DNA of 64,000 nucleotides from Punica granatum (Eukaryota > Streptophyta > Magnoliopsida > Myrtales > Lythraceae): the NCBI RefSeq assembly GCF_007655135.1, contig NC_045130.1:34964605-35028604 (forward strand), given 5' to 3'. The translations under genes and the position numbers were made by a program. Below, piece by piece: positions 63,534 to 64,000 of the stretch; position 1 is the stretch's first letter, and each line of letters opens with the position of its first letter. Below the pieces are notes generated by a model. That model ran no database searches and had not been told where the DNA came from. It was given only the letters and a program-made list of their open reading frames with translations.

Positions 63534-64000
63534 AGCCGGTTCATTTTCTTTCATCTAATTTATATCTGATATGCATCTTTTAGTGTAGGATTATAGAATC
63601 AAGTATTGCTGGACATATCTTCTGCTTTGGTTTACCAATATTATAAAACATATACTGCTGATTTTATATTTCGAAACATAGCACGAACTATCTAAGCCGT
63701 TAAGACTTACCTGCCGGAATCCTCTGCTTATGACACTGCCCGAATAAGGTCCAGGGGAGTCCCACCATCCATGGCTCGGTCCAATACGAGACATGTTGTT
63801 GCCGTGCTACCAAGACCGTCTGAGTAGCTCGAATTTTGATAAGATAACAGGTCGTGTTTACACCGCTCGTTCATGGCCTCTGTACTCAATGTTGTATTGG
63901 GCCTAGCATGACGACTCGCTCGGCATGCTTTGCCAATAATTTGAAAAAACAAAAACTAATTAATAAACAATTAAGAGAACACACATGATTCATGCTCTAA
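63534..64000. other. HSFA4 downstream flank with an unidentified exon-like block
   Basis: The first 100-150 bases are the likely 3' UTR. From 63700 to 63940 the sequence becomes more GC-rich. The minus strand has an open frame from 63952 to 63728 with NERCKHDLLSYQNSSYSDGL and ATTCLVLDRAMDGGTPLDLI. I do not recognise it; it could be the last exon of a gene continuing outside the window or chance. Confidence 0.25.

Overview
This window looks like nuclear DNA of a flowering plant, almost certainly a dicot. The genes have many short introns with GT..AG borders, the intergenic DNA is AT-rich and full of degraded transposons, and the proteins are typical plant families (plant mobile domain, HSF class A4, peroxisomal citrate synthase, malectin-LRR receptor kinase). 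I cannot name the species. I see no bacterial-type operons, CRISPR arrays or convincing tRNA/rRNA genes.

Layout, left to right. 1-2.6 kb: repeats only. 3.6-8.5 kb (+): protein phosphatase 5 (TPR plus PPP phosphatase), with a conserved-looking membrane-anchor cassette exon hidden in its long intron 4. 10.6-14.2 kb (+): a MAIN/MAIN-LIKE plant mobile domain protein. 17.3-18.7 kb (+): an intronless secreted LRR protein of the RLP29/PII-2 type. 18.8-24.8 kb: repeats, including a Ty3/gypsy LTR fragment lying between two halves of an old duplication. 24.9-27.9 kb (+): mitochondrial ubiquinone methyltransferase COQ3. 30.1-34.5 kb (+): peroxisomal citrate synthase with a PTS2 signal. 34.8-44.3 kb: a tandem duplication carrying two almost identical V-ATPase subunit D genes (+). 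The first copy is followed by a dead 3' remnant of a receptor kinase. The second has a 2.08-kb MULE-like element, with a nested 694-bp fold-back element, in its promoter/leader. 43.9-50.1 kb (-): the intact LRR-VIII-2 malectin receptor kinase (24 exons). 50.1-58.4 kb: a very AT-rich transposon graveyard with MITE and Helitron-like ends. 58.5-60.4 kb (-): an ACD31.2-type small heat-shock-like protein with a PTS2-like signal. 61.9-63.5 kb (+): heat stress transcription factor A4, divergent from the previous gene.

The genes are mostly unrelated housekeeping and stress genes. The order PP5, RLP29-like, citrate synthase resembles Arabidopsis At2g42810/At2g42800/At2g42790, and citrate synthase next to V-ATPase D resembles At3g58750-At3g58730 (from memory). 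This suggests an ancestral block into which the PMD gene and COQ3 are interspersed. Two products (citrate synthase and the ACD protein) probably go to peroxisomes. The HSF/ACD pair shares a 1.47-kb divergent promoter region.

All exon borders were read by eye from splice sites, reading-frame continuity and remembered family sequences. UTR limits are approximate.
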